From assembly GCA_000328365.1 (NCBI GenBank), contig KB310317.1:379678-443677 (forward strand): DNA of 64,000 nucleotides. The letters are read 5' to 3'. This DNA comes from Capitella teleta (Eukaryota; Annelida; Polychaeta; Capitellidae). A program made the translations under genes and the position numbers. The notes below the pieces were generated by a model that saw nothing but the letters and a program-made list of their open reading frames with translations, was not told the origin of the DNA and ran no database searches. This document shows, piece after piece, positions 1 to 13,523 of the stretch (position 1 is its first letter; each line of letters starts with the position of its first letter).

Positions 1-314
1 CCGTTTCGACGTCAATGGGATTCCTGGAATAGTGTGTGTACACATTCGTGCCATCGAATGATATATTCATGGTTCGATGTCACGAAATGCTTCAAGCAGA
101 GTTGGCGCCTAATATGAATTATGCATGAGTATGTAACATACAATATCGTAACAGATATATATCTCTATGAGTAGTATTAAACCCGAACTGGATCGCATTG
201 TTGGATAAGGGTGATAGCATCCAGGAGGGGGAAAGGTGGCCTTTATTTAGAACATTTCTGAATGAAGTAGAAACAGGCTGAATGAATGACGTTTTTGTCT
301 TGCTTTTTTCACAG

Positions 315-3300
315 TGCATCAGAACTATGTTGGAGGGGATCTTGAGAAAGAGCCTTTCTTCGTATCTGTCGTTGTCACTGACGCTAATAACCATAGCGTA
401 CATCAATACAGAGCCATCTTATGGCGCAAAACAGTGAGTTAATAAGCTAACCCTAACCCTAACCATAACCCTAACCATAACCATAACCCTAACCCTAACC
501 ACAACCATAACCCTAACCATAACCCTAACCATAACCATAACCATAACCCTAACCATAACCATAACCCTAACCTTAACACACTAGAGCTGCAAAGATAACC
601 GTTACCAGATTTGTTAACATGATTACAAATATGGCTTCTTTACTTTCCCTATGTTTGCTGATTACTATAATTGCTCTTACAGGGAAATCAGAAGATATGC
701 CTGCCGTACACACCAAATAAACCTCTAACAGTGAAGAGTATATTAAGGTGTGTAATTTTGTTTCAATATCCCAAATTTCCCCGGAAGTAGGTCAGTGTTG
801 AATACTGTGAAATGTCCAAGGAAAGGACAACGAAGGTGAACGTCGTAAAGCCGCTAGGCAGAGCGAGTAATTCGACCTCAACAGCACTGCAGTGATACTC
901 ATGCATTTGGCTCGCCAATAAAACAACACACTGGGTTATAAATATAACTCGGTGCGCGGTTATATATGCCGAGATGTGACTCATATGTGGATTTCATGGC
1001 ATGAATCGTGACAGTTGGATTGTTTCTTAAAGAGCGAGGAAATTGACACGAAGTTGACCGCGGGTTTCTTTACGAGGGGGCCCCCACGTATCTTGGGTAG
1101 CTTTTCGAGGTGAATAAAATTCCTTCTTCGGACTCCACGTCGCCTCACGCACAACATTAAACTTCCATTAGCACCTGCTTGTGCATGGCGATGAGAATGA
1201 GAATTATTGATGAATGATCAATAATATTGACGAACAAGCTGGAGCTATGATCCCGTGGAGTTGGGATGCTGCCACGTTATGTCTGTACCCACGCCCCAGA
1301 ATATAAGAATACAAAAGAAAAGGGGAAAAAACTAGGCACGTTGCAATTTCTATGTTGTCAATGTCGATGCTACCGAGGTACGAGCTGCTTTGAGGAGCGA
1401 CACGCTTTGGGAAATGACTTTCCTTGTGATATTCAATCTCATCTTTTATCGCTTCCAGCACGTTTGGTCTGGAGAAAGTAGACAAAGGCCCGAAAGAGAT
1501 ATTCAACCCTGACGTCCAAAAGGAGCTCCTCGTCCTGGAAGAACAAGAGGTAGGTCAGTGTCGACTTTCAATGTCATCCTGTTCAACCCCTCCGATATAT
1601 CCAGGGATCTGTCAATTTCAAATTTGGTGTGATATTTGCCAAAGAAGGTCAAGTGTCGGACGATGAAATGTACAGCAATGGTGAGCTCGACAATAATAGT
1701 CTCCTTGATAATAATGCAAAATTTACAATGATCACGAAATAAATGTGTTGTATATTTTATTTAGAGCATGGCACTGAATATTTTGAAAAGTTCAACAATC
1801 TCCTTGGAGACAGAATACGTTTGAAAGGCTGGGAAAAGTTCAAAGGGGGATTGGACAACAAGAGTGAGTACACCGTCCATCACTACTGACCTCTGACCCA
1901 TGAACCCCGACCCCTATACTCCCTCTCCCCCATCTTTGTCCCAATCACTGTCTATGATAATGTTTTATGCATGAAGAGGCGAGTCCTCGAGGGACTCGAG
2001 CCATTGCATGTCATGTTGTCCAATTGCACACCACGTAACGCTGTGTACATGTCATCAGCGTTAATGAGTGGTATCGCTCACAGGTGACACAACGGGCAAA
2101 GAGGCTGTGCACACTGTGTACGAGGGCCATGAAGTCATATTCCACATATCAACCATGCTGCCGTTCACCCCTGATAACTCACAGCAGGTGCTCTTAAATC
2201 ATCTCAATCGAGAGCATTCCTCCACGCAATTGCTTCTCTTGCAGGTCGAACGAAAGAGACACGTTGGCAATGACATTGTCAATATCATCTTCTACGAGGT
2301 AGACGGAGACAACCTGCCAGCATTCCGCCCTTCAATGATGAAGACGCACTTTACACGTATCCTTTAACGTTGGTGTGAGATGCATTCGAAGCCAAAGCGG
2401 TGCACTCCTTTCCTTGACTCCCCCTGTTCGCAGACATTTATGCCGTTGTAGCTTATAACAAGCAGAACGACACCTACAGGTAAACACTAATCTCCGCACA
2501 CCTGCCTATAATACACATCTAAATACTCTTCACAGAATCGCTGTCTTCAGCGAAGAATCCGTGCCGTTGTTTGGGCCCGCTCTGCCGTGCCCGCCACTGT
2601 TTACAAACCACCAGGAATTCCGAGATTTCCTTCTCGTCAAACGTGGGTTATCTGGGAAAATGTTATGCTTACTGGTCATTGTGATTTATCGTCGCAGTTA
2701 TCAACGGAGAGAAAGCGGCCTTCAATGTCCCTGTGTTTGCACAGAAACGTCAGAGAACTCTCGAGATGCTCATCAAAAACATGTACCAAGACTACATCCC
2801 TGACACCGCCAAGGTTCGCCACATATAAACACCCTTCAGATCAATCAATCAGATGTAATAAGAGTCGCGCATGAATCCGCCTGACCCTAGGTCGCCGTGA
2901 TCAATCACCAATATGTGTCGACATGAAATGCAATGCTGCTCCCATATTTGGTCGTTGTCAGTGATGTATGACATCAATGTGCCAGTCTCTTTCATTCCGA
3001 TGATTGCTGTGTCGGCAATTCGTTTGGCCAATTGCTTCGCCTCGTCAATGAGCAATGTTTCGCCTGTCTTCATTTCAACACGCCTTTGCTAATTATACGA
3101 AGCCCCGATGAGTTTTAGAGATCAGGGCGAAAGGTGAACAGTTCATGCCTTCGTGGGGCTTGAGGGGGCGCTCTTCAATTTTGGTATCATCTTTCTTAAA
3201 TGCGGGAAGATGCAAGGCCTGCAGTGTTGCGCCAAGGTTGTTGATCACAATAGGGTTAGTGAGCGAGAAGAGAGAATGAAGCAGTGTTTGTGTCTGACTC

Positions 3301-6300
3301 TTGGTGCATTGATCTTCATGTCTGTTATAGCGTGTGATCAGTTTTAAGATAAAAAACAAATACCTGGGAATCGTGGAATCGATTATTTTATTATCAAGCC
3401 TACCCGCATTAATTGTATCGGCGTAATTGGCAATTTAGGTAAGAGTGCGACGTCATTTCTTGAGAAACCTTTGCTAATTTTCCGCTAAGGTAGAAATTGC
3501 GTATAATAGGAAGCGCTCTGCTTAGAAAATATGATAATTGGCCTCGAAGTGATTCGTTTTCCTCCATGATTTATTGTATTACTTTACCATTCGCTGAAGA
3601 CATTTCGATATCAAATACGTTTCCAATGTCGTACCGAACAGAAAAGTCGGTCATTGTGTTCTAGCTTCTCATATTTTTTCATCGAAAATTCTTTGTTTGG
3701 ATCTTCACAGAATAATATGTTGAACCGAAGGGCCTTCAGTGATCTGATACCTGAGAATGTACACGGTCCCAGGAGGAAAGAAGAGGCTCGTCAACTGGAA
3801 TTCCTTCGTGTAGGACAGGTGAGATTCACACTCTGTAGCTATATCCACTCTATATCACATATTGACCAAGTCGTGATTAAAATATACATCTGCTGTATGG
3901 TAGCCATATATGTATCAACTCCTGCTGATGAACAGCGTGTTCTATTGTTATTAGAACCCTTACTTGATTAAAAATTCTGTCGCTGCAATTGGGTCTTGTG
4001 TCACACTAGTTCAACAGCAATAATTCTTTGTTTCAGTCGCTCAAACTGAAGATCATTCTACGTGGAGATGCGCCGACCAGCTTAGCGTCCAGTGGGGCTC
4101 TCTTGAAGCACCAGGTTCGTCGTAGACATTCTTACTCTCCGTTTTATGTTGCCTGGTTGCCACTCCTATTGGAGTCAAAAGCCGGTCGCTATGTTAACGA
4201 CGTCTGTGATGCATGGTCCTCACGGGGGCGTCGTCTTCTTGAGATTTACACTCACTCTTTTATGGTGTTGTTGGCCTTTAAAGGTTGGCAACACACGCGC
4301 TAATTACGTCACAGCGCTGTAACGTTGCTGCGACAGCTAATCTTGTGACTCTGCGTCACGTTCGCTTCATGGGTTGCCCTTAGCAACAGCAATTTTGAAA
4401 TTATGAATTTGTATTTTATGATGATTTTTGTTTTGTTTTTTGTTTTTTTTCTCGCAGCCATGGGAGCCTCAATGTTTTCTGCATGAATTGCAACATGACG
4501 TCATTTGCGGTGATTCCTGGGGTGATAAACTGATAGTGGTCACAAGCGGCGGCACCCTGCTTCTCGAAGGTCGGTATGACGCCTCTTTGTAGTCGGTAGA
4601 AAACATCCACAGGATACAAACCTCAGAATAGAATATAAGGACACCTCATGGTGTGAGATTTCCGCCTTTAAATCGTTCCGACTTTTCTGCGCTGAGGAGA
4701 AACTATGTTGGGTTGCTATGGGAATCGAATTGCGTCTTGATTCTCTTGCAAACACGTTCCTTGATGATATCTATCAACTTCATTACTTAATCCTTATCTT
4801 CTTTTCCCAGAAGGAGCTCGCCCACGTGTCCTATTTGATCGTAGCGTTGTCATCAAGCAACTGACTGTTGTCGAACAACACGGAATCATCATATTCCGAG
4901 CGGACAAAGGTGAATGAACGATTCGAGGTTTTCCTTATTGAAATGTTCGTTCTTATCATCAATCAACCCGAGAGAGAAGGTGTGCATTGTAAGCACGAGC
5001 AACGTGGGGTGTTTGCCGGTCCATTGTCTCCTGTGATCGATGAGATGAGTGTCCCAACCAACCCTTGTAATCGCATAGTGTTGTGTTTGATGGCCAAATA
5101 TAGAAGCCAAGAAAGCACAGAGTTCTAAACGTGTTTAAGAGACCTTATGACTTTCTGTGCGCTCATTATTGGAATGCATGGCAAATCGGTGCTACCACGG
5201 TTACCATGGTTACGCTCACTTAATCAAGGACACACACAAGAAAATTGTGAGTCTCGCATTCAGTTCGAATGTCACAGTCCCTGCACTGCACTTTTGTGTG
5301 GTTGTGTAACAATGTGCTTTTCACTGATTACACATCATTACAGCTCCCATGCCAACACACTCTCTGCCAAAAATAGATTCAGAGTGGTCTCCGGGCCTTG
5401 GACTTAATTAAATCGGTTTAAATAGGCAACGAACTCAACGGGTCTGGTTTCATTGCAGGTCGGGAGAGTCGAATCCACATCTACAGACTTTCTGACTTCG
5501 AAGGTGAGAAAAACGAAGCGATGACGAGAACGAAAGCCGACGTCAAGGACCATAAAATAGAACGCACTAAAGGTGACGACGCAGATTGCCGCGACCCTTC
5601 TGACCCATTCCATGTCGTCGATTCTAGGTTGTCACATGTACAGTGTGAGTCGAGCCGGATCCACCCACCTGAGACTGATTGTGGCAGCTTCCAAGCGGTT
5701 AATGGTGTTTGTATGGAGGCATTCCAGTGCGTGGTCTGTGTGGTATCCACTGTCGGATAATGATGTAATCGACGGATTCCAGTTCATCAGGGTGGGTTCT
5801 CTTACGCATTGCAAACATGACTGTTGATTCAAGAATAGAATGAATTGACACTTTGAAGTGGATCGGTGTTTGATGTTCGGGAAGCTCTCGAAAATTGAGT
5901 GCTAAAAGCAATTTATTTGATGTATATTCGCGTCCTTCCGGTCAGTGACCTCGTCCACGCCTCATTCGCACCGAGGTCGCTACTTGGCGTCGTCATTCCA
6001 TAGAAATTTCATAGAAAAGCCATTCCATTGATTGAATTTCAACGAGGAAGCCTTAAATAGGGTGTTAAGCCACCTTGATTCATTCTGACAATCTCAGTGG
6101 GTCTCCTAACTATTAGTTGTCCTCCACCGTAAACGACCTTCTGAAGAGTTCACTCAGTGAAACGAGCAGTACGCTAACGAACTGTTTAAATAGACGTATC
6201 AAACACGCGACCTATCCAGTGACAAACAGGTCACCGGAGAAAATTCTCAATCGGATATTCAGGTCCACCTTTTCCATATCCGTTCCTATCTCCCTCCGCA

Positions 6301-7850
6301 TCTCATGTGATCAATCTCAGCCTCCCACGCCTTCAACACCAGCATTCATTATTCATGGCTGAATTTACATTATTCATGCCAGTGCATTATTATACATGAG
6401 CATCGATGGAGAACTGCTCTGTTCCTCTCGTCAATTCTTGCAAAACTATATATTTTTAGGAGTTGCAGTCATTTGAGATGCCGCATTTGATGTCTCTGGT
6501 GGACGGTTGTCAAGAGCAGGACAACCAGATTTGTGTCGGTTACAAAAACCAGTTCGATCTGATCAACGAGAAGAACGGAGACACACTGCAGTTGCATGTG
6601 TTTGACTCATCTAAAGTGCGTTCGAACTTACCCACTTCAAGCATTGCTTAATAATAATTCTGTTTCATTAACAGGCGAATTTAGTTGCTGCTCTAGATAT
6701 CTACGAAGATGACGAAGCGGAACTCTTACTTTGTTATAACCGTATGTTTCGATTTCGTCTTTGTTTGATTATTACATTTTTTTTTTTTTTTTTTTTTTTT
6801 AATTCTCCAACCAGATGTCAGCCATTTTCAGAAATTGCGAGAGGATAATTCACAAGAGTTTGATTTCTATTGGAATTCTGAGCCTAAAGGCGTCGGTAAT
6901 ATCGCCCATTGAGTTTTGTGTGGATGAGTTATAATTGGGGGCGCTGTATTTCATTCCAGTGTGTGCGTTTCCGTACATCATGGCTTTCACCCCGGACACA
7001 ATTGAAATCCGTTTGATCATCAATGGGAACCTGGTTCATACGATGTCCATGCCAGACCTGCAGCTCATTACCTCAAAGGTGGATGACCCTTCCTCTGGCC
7101 GCTGGCCTTCATCGAATGACCGTCGTCCATTTGACATTTCAGTGTGATATCTACTTCGCCTCGTCGGCGTCCTTGGCGTGCGGATACAGCCCGACCAAGT
7201 TCGGTGAATCCACGTTTTTCTCGTCTCCCCCATCATCCCCATGTTGTGAGTATGAGTCAATCCACGATTAACATTCGATCAATGCGAAGATTGGTTGCAG
7301 CCTCGACGTCTACGCCTCTGAATATCTTCAAAATTCCACTGTCATGTTTAGTGGGTCAAATGAGCAGTGAGAAGCCGATTGCGTCTTCACCTCCATCGAC
7401 GCAGCCTCAGCACACCATGCTATCTCCCCTCGTGAACCCATCGAACGACGCCTGTCGACAGAGGAGTCCCGCCTCATCCAAGAGGAGTCCCTTCCTTCGA
7501 GCCAAACGCATGGGAGCCTTCTCACACTTTCCCCCAGAGGTCGGCATCTTATGATAAACGCATGATTCACTTTTATGTGATACTTCTGTGTACGTAATCT
7601 GAGCGTGGTGCTAGCAATAAACAATCATAACGGACATATGCACTCCACAACTCACCGTTTTAGTTCCCTTTTAGTTGAGTTTTTTTATCTTCTCACCTTC
7701 CTTTAGGATTTGTCCCGGAGACACGACTCAAACTCATCGTGCAGTGGTGACTCTGGCATCCACTTGACCCGCCATTCTGAACTCAGCCCTCCCGTGTCGC
7801 CATTTTTTCTTTCCGCTTCGCTTGATGACGAAGAGTCGGCCATTGTGTAA
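315..7850 (+). CDS. GARNL3: GARNL3 homologue (Rap/Ran-GAP + CNH domain protein), 5' partial
   Basis: Predicted GTPase activator for Rap-like small GTPases with a C-terminal citron-homology (CNH) beta-propeller. I place 23 exons: 315-433, 683-747, 1459-1549, 1605-1680, 1765-1863, 2084-2187, 2245-2356, 2434-2479, 2536-2642, 2698-2813, 3711-3818, 4037-4114, 4458-4569, 4811-4909, 5459-5572, 5628-5791, 6460-6615, 6675-6741, 6815-6895, 6960-7078, 7143-7245, 7301-7539 and 7707-7850. All junctions are GT-AG and every phase agrees, giving 838 residues and a stop. The first exon reads VHQNYVGGDLEKEPFF, close to vertebrate GARNL3, so the N-terminus lies upstream of the window. The Rap-GAP domain runs over about exons 3-10 and holds the catalytic asparagine loop RKRHVGNDIV. 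The linker NMLNRRAFSDLIPE and the CNH segments (CHMYSVSRAGS, VCAFPYIMAFT, EIRLIINGNLVHT) follow in family order. The C-terminal tail is Ser/Pro-rich and shorter than the human one. Identity is very secure; the exact ends of a few exons are less so. Confidence 0.93.
441..575. repeat. Interstitial telomere-like repeat in GARNL3 intron
   Basis: About 130 bp of CCCTAA units (TTAGGG on the other strand) mixed with CCATAA variants, lying in the intron between the exons ending at 433 and starting at 683. The unit matches the canonical metazoan telomere repeat. The variants and the position inside a gene mark it as interstitial, not a chromosome end. Confidence 0.9.
2814..3710. other. GARNL3 intron 10 (897 nt), no gene seen
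   Basis: One of the larger introns of the GARNL3 gene. Small ORFs on both strands (2849-3073, 3093-3359, 3153-3347) have no recognisable domain and no supporting splice sites. The acceptor before NMLNRRAFSD is a clear pyrimidine tract ending in CACAG. Confidence 0.6.
4910..6459. other. GARNL3 introns around 4910-5458 and 5792-6459
   Basis: Two introns of 549 and 668 nt separate CNH-coding exons. The second contains only AT-rich unique sequence with no repeat I could match elsewhere in the window. Between them the 55-nt intron 5573-5627 shows how small introns in this gene can be. Confidence 0.6.
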
Positions 7851-10423
7851 TCATAACGCACTTCTTCTGCATCCTTTACGATCTCAACTTCTCAACCACC
7901 AACTTTGTTACATTTGCATGTGTACTGACTGACACAAAGATATATTTTCGAATATGCTGAATTTGTATGTATATATTTGAGACCATGATGATGAATTAAG
8001 TTTATCTCAAAGGGAAAGAATGACATCTTGAAGCACGTGGTCGCTTCGAGAGTATATTCTCACTTCCGCCTTAACGGATAATTTTCTTCGTTGGTTTGTC
8101 TTCTCTCTTTGCACCTCACCTACCACTTCGCCCCTTGGGTCTCTCGATCTTCGGTTGTTATAAAAGATTGCTCACAATGATCTCACACGTTATGAGTGTG
8201 TGTCATCAAACAGTATATATTTTTTTGCTGATACAATCGATATTGTTGTTCTTTGGAATTTTTTGAATACTTGCAAACCAATTTGTTATTTTTCTGTGAT
8301 GTACGTTGCTATTTCACTGCGTCTGCAGTTTTCTTTCAAAATGTTTAAACTAAATAACAATTATTATTATGGAAGGTTACGGTGGACGAAGGAGGTGATG
8401 TGATTATTATATTCTATTCTTTTACAAAGTATATGTAATTCCCAAGTATTCATCAAGGACACAAGAAATTGTACATGTTATGTGTTTATTGTCGACGTTT
8501 TTCTAGTCATAATGTATCTTACATTGCCAAAGTTTAACCCCAACCCCGACATATACAATACCGCTAAAAAAAAAGTGAGAAAGAAATATTTGGTTGAAAT
8601 TGTTTGCAATAATGCTACTTTTGATTCATTTGTTCCTTTGTGTTGGTACCGAAGAATACTCCAAAAGAAAATCTTAGCTTGTCATCCTCCTGTTCTGCCT
8701 GTTCTTTGGCGCCGCTTTATTCGCTTATTCCTACTACGCGGTCTGCTGGAGATCTTCGTGAAATTTGTTCTGGTTGCGCAAAGGGGCGTTATGACGTCAT
8801 GACGCTCCAAATAATTCATATCTTATAATTGATTATCTATAACAGCACCGAAAAGTGACTTCACATTCGAATGTTGATGATAATGTATTAATATATATAT
8901 ATAATTATATTATGACATTAAGAAATATAATATCTTAATTTCATTGAATAAAATATTGATATTTCGTTCATGTCGTTCCGAGTTCATTGACTGACAGCGA
9001 GGGCCCCGCATGCGAGATATGCCCTCAAAATGACACACTGTGGAAGTATCATTGGCATGCGCCACATCTGCCAAGATATAGTTAGCTCGGAAGAGGTCAA
9101 TCAGCTAACGGTTGGTATAGCTCACTCAATTCAATAGCGTGCACCTAAATACCAAGAAGACCAATGCGTCCATGCATAGTGGGTGAAATCCATAACGCAT
9201 GTGGAGTAAGTTTGTGACGGGACAGTTATTCTTTAATTCTCTAGAATATGCTTGTGCGCGCCCCATCATGTACTGAGGATCCCCATAGTTTGCAAGTGCA
9301 CGGGCGTTTCTTGTACACATGATTGTGTGCGGGAAGTTTGAAAATTGAGACCTGGTGACTAGAATTGAGTGCACGATCTTGATTCAAGGAAAAGGGTCGA
9401 AATAATGCAATATAAGAGAATGTAGACCAACATATAGCTATAGTAGGATTCCGATATTTTTCACTTCCGCAACGAACTTAGTAGAAAATCTTGGTCAGTC
9501 CTTCAATCTAATGGGTGCAAACGGATATAGATAGATACATATATTTTATTTGCTGAAGTAACAGTTAAGTTTGAGGGTGCGTGACTGCGTGTGCATATAA
9601 TATAACAAAACGAACAGATTAAATAAATTGAGGAAATATTTCATGAATGAACTGCAACAACCCCACGGTGAGAAGTTGAAGAGATCAGGAATTGAAAGTC
9701 TTCACCATTGAAGTAAAAGGAGTAATACGAATGACTGTGCCCCATAGCTTGAAATTAAAGGTCAATGTGCAACATATATATAAGGCATGTGGAGCTTTCG
9801 TTGAGCTGTGCTGATGGCGACGCCTTGGCATTCAAGCAAATTTTCCCCCTAAATTTTGCCTTCAATTCTGACCGGTCACGTGACCCCAATAAGCAATCTA
9901 GTACTTCTATGTTCTTCACTGGAGAATTTACTTCCAATGTTCTGAGTTATTGGGCAACGAGCACTGATGCACAGGCTTTGATCTGGTTGTACTTTGATCT
10001 GGTGGTCGGTTGTACGTGTGGCCCTACATGCAGGAGAAGAAAAAATACGTGTAATAAAAAAATGAAAGAAAATGAAGACAAAAAAAAAACGAAAGATGAT
10101 ATACAAAAGCGTTATGATTGGTTTATTACCAAAGAACTTTTTTGAAGAATGACATTAATTTGGCTTGGGAATAATCATAACGGACAAAGATACAACAAAG
10201 AGCTCAGATCTTCCAATAATGTAACGTAAATCATAATAGAGTCTGCGTACAGATCGGCTCTGTGCTTAGCAAAAGGCTACTCGCACAGCCTCTCTGTGCG
10301 TAGCAGAATCATAGCTTTAGCTATACGCACAGAGCGGCTCCATGACTCGAACAATTATCAACAACACATTGACACATAAATTGGCAAAAAAATCATTTAT
10401 CTTGTATTTTTACCTGTTTGTAT

Positions 10424-10622
10424 TGTTAAATTGAATGAGAATCGGTCGATTCAAACGTCTTGTGATAAGTTATTAACCCTATAACTCAAGATATTAATGA
10501 TTTTATCATCATTTTCAGACTCGAGGCGACGAAGCAGAATCGTTTGTGTTGATTTGTTACCATAGCAACATTTTTTGGCGGGTCACCTCGCAGAATTCCG
10601 GGTGTTGTGACGTCATTTGCCG
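10424..10622 (+). repeat. Interspersed repeat copy A (partner at 32165-32369)
   Basis: About 200 bp matching the reverse complement of 32165-32369, with conserved blocks ATTCAAACGTCTTGT, AACTCAAGATATTAATGAT, ACTCGAGGCGAC and a TGACGTCATT near the end. Differences are substitutions and small indels, as expected of old dispersed copies. It carries an RFX X-box-like GTTACCATAGCAAC at 10556-10569. The type of element is unknown to me; I see no coding capacity. Confidence 0.75.
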
Positions 10623-12914
10623 CTCGATATTACATATCCTGAACGTGTACGTGATGAATAATTCCACAAGTTTAAAATTAATGTTTTTTCGTGTTTATTA
10701 ATTATACACATATAAAATTGTGAATGTTTTGATTTGAAGTCGTATATTTGGGATGACACCATTGTCGCCTGCTGTTCTGAGCTACGAAGCGGGGTTGTTA
10801 ATTCCATATTTTGGGAATATTCATGAATCAAAATAAAAAGACCAAATACAAGGCAGGTAATGGTTTATAAATGGATTATCTCACTATACTTGACATTCAA
10901 TATAGAATATTTTTTCTTCACAGGAACATTTGATTTCAATCAGCCCAAACTTTCATTGCTAATGGATTTGTGTCGGATTTGTTTTAAATAGTATCAAAAC
11001 AATTTATCCGCATTTCAGTTGCCCAAATAATTATGAACATGGTTTGATTGTATAAGGAAGTATTAGAAAAGTTGTAGAGAGACCCTGTAATAAGAGTATC
11101 TTGACGTTTTCACAGCACATTGCTTTTATTCACAAATGCTTGATCCAAAATAGAGGGTAATCGCTCAATTTGATTCGGTGATATGGCAAGTGAAATATCC
11201 GTCAATTTAAGCTGAATTTTATAGCCAGAAATCTTGGTGGGGATATTACCACAAACTTTGTACGTAACTTGTTCATTCGTGTGAGCTATCAATAAACTTA
11301 AATGGCACCATAATTGCCCTAGAGATAATAGAAATACAACCCTTTAAACAAAGAAACTCCCCACAAGAGAACAATATTCTATATTAAATGTCAAATCTGT
11401 AAATGATAATTATTCTGAGATAGATAGGTTTCACAGAAAAAAAAGCAAAGGCATAGATACACAAAACAATTCAGACGAACACCACAAGATCCAAACACAC
11501 AGGTTTATTGATTAGCAAGTGCCAAGTGGAAATTATTGGATACAATTTAGATGGTTATTTAAATTTTTGGCCTGGACCACAGATTATGTGGATCTGGAAA
11601 AGCATGCAGCTGATCCAAATATATGGCATGTGGTATTTATGCCTTAGGAGGCATATACGCCAGAAACATTAGGTACATCAGTACAGGTATATAATTATAT
11701 TATATATTAGTATATAATTGCTCATTAACTTTTGATCACATGGTTCGAGTCGAGCTGCGGTGGCCTTCAGGAGAGATAGCATTCGTGGTTTGCCGTCAGG
11801 TGAGACTCTTGTGTAGTGTAGACCAGCCACTCTTCTGCATCATAATGCCCTGCACTCCTCCGTCTGCCCCATCGGCATGCACCTCGAATTGTTCCTTGAA
11901 TTATTGTTTTCTTTTCTTCTAAACTGTCGTGCCTTTTGTTGCGGTGGAAGAAATCAAGTTTTCTTTTGACAACTTGTCATAGGAGCACCTGTGTTTTCCG
12001 CATTTGCTGCTGCAGCACCCATGCGCAATTGTTGGTTTGTTGTTACACTCATAAATTTGTACAGTCACACTTGTGCTTCTAGTAATTATAGTAGGTAAGC
12101 AAATTTGGCACCACTTATGCTGTGGTCGGCACATCATAATTAATTCACTGTCAAAGATAAAAAATATGAGGATGACCAGTAATCAGTAATCAATAATTAT
12201 GTGTGTTCGATTGTACACGAAATGTAACTCTTACTACGGACCTATTGTTATTTGCATATAGTTCAATCAAAGATTCTTGGGCTTCGTGAAGCAAACAAAA
12301 AGAACGTTATGATATTAGATTCGCAAAAAAATTGGAAACCAAATTCACAAAAACTATTTCGGTCGTCGTTGTCCCAAACTCATAACGCACGAAGCCAAGA
12401 ACCATAACGAGTGTCAAGTGGACATTTCCACAGCGTCATTTCTTGACTGTGTTGACTGTTTATTGCGATCATCCAGATTAAGATATCGAGGCACTGAATG
12501 CTCAAGATTTCTCGATTGGGTTCACAGACGATGAGACGAATTCGTGCAGCGGCCAGCGATTCTGTAATCACAAGACGCACAGCTCAAACAGGATTTGTGA
12601 TATAATTTTGTCGTTACATAACATACTACAACTGTTGGTCTAAATCTAACAGAACAACTAGCACGGCGTTAATATGGTATGAAACGTGATTCAGTTTTAC
12701 GGCTTACCCAGTATTCATCTGACCAGAGAACCAGAGAACGGCTTCACCCAACATGGTGAATACTGCAAGCGCCGGAACAGAAGTCCGGAACTAGTCTTTC
12801 GTCATAACGACTGTGGTGCCCGGCCTTGTTACGCAGTTGGGCAGCACTGCAGAGTCACCGAAGAATTACAATTATAACGAATTACAATTATAATTCACAA
12901 TCATAACGCCCATG

Positions 12915-12968
12915 GCCTGATCGGGTCTCGAACCGATCGGGTCTCAAACCGATGAGCCACTCGGTGTC
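12915..12968 (-). repeat. tRNA-derived fragment (SINE head-like)
   Basis: On the minus strand a GTGGCTCATCGGTT block resembles a pol III A box, followed after a short gap by GGTTCGAGACC, which fits the B-box consensus GGTTCGANNCC. The distance between them is too short for an intact tRNA anticodon arm, so this is a deleted tRNA or a tRNA-derived SINE fragment, not a functional tRNA gene. The motif GATCGGG(T)CTC is duplicated within it. Confidence 0.45.
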
Positions 12969-13010
12969 TTTAAAAGAACTGCTAAACAAATAATTATTAT
13001 ATTCATTATG

Positions 13011-13069
13011 ACATTAACATTAACAAAATGTGTTATAATTATTATAACACATTTTGTTAATGTTAATGT
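13011..13069. repeat. Perfect 59-nt palindrome
   Basis: Two 29-nt arms (13011-13039 and 13041-13069) are exact reverse complements around a single T at 13040. The arms consist of ACATTAAC-type repeats followed by AAAATGTGTTATAAT. It lies in the 3' flank of the innexin gene, beside the tRNA-derived fragment. Confidence 0.9.
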
Positions 13070-13316
13070 TATAATGTTAATGATCTGATTAATCTTTTGA
13101 AAAATAAGTATTTGAATGATAAAAAAAAATAATAAACAAAAAAAGATCAAAATGCAATGCCATCGTTTAACTTGCCCATGTAATTGATGATATTAGTTAC
13201 ACTTTACCTAATAAGGAATTATTATACGATTATACAACGTGCATTAATGATGAAATGGTTGACAGGAGAAAACTTGACATCTAATCAATGTAGAAACTTT
13301 TGCGTGGTGAACATAA

Positions 13317-13322
13317 TTTATT
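13317..13322 (-). terminator. Candidate polyadenylation signal of innexin
   Basis: AATAAA on the minus strand, about 200 nt downstream of the innexin stop codon. It is the nearest canonical signal. Confidence 0.45.
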
Positions 13323-13523
13323 TCCAATTCCAAAGAATCAAAGCATGATTGATTGATTCACAACTTGTGAGTTTAATTTGAAGGAAGAAATTTTAAAGAA
13401 AAATTTACCAAGATTCAAACTATACCGATGTAGGTACGACAGTACTTACACAATAATCATATTCAACATTTATGATACACTTTACATATCCGTAATTGGC
13501 CCTATAGATGCGCATGTATCTGC

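Larger units (their letters stand above)
7851..13316. other. Intergenic region between GARNL3 and innexin
   Basis: No convincing protein-coding gene over about 5.4 kb. The first bases after the GARNL3 stop are a copy of the CATAACGCA motif (7852-7860), with more at 9191 and 12381. An AATAAA near 8946 may be the GARNL3 polyadenylation signal, but it lies over 1 kb from the stop. The stretch also holds an interspersed repeat (10424-10622), a tRNA-derived fragment (12915-12968) and a perfect palindrome (13011-13069). The ORF at 9765-10145 is AT/Lys-rich and looks like chance. Confidence 0.6.

Noticed and set aside
1204-1506. Minus-strand ORF with LEAIKDEIEYHKESHF and LGSIDIDNIEIATC that looked like a real exon
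   Set aside because: The overlapping plus-strand exon 1459-1549 encodes a clear GARNL3 block in phase with its neighbours, so the antisense frame is a shadow plus intron sequence.
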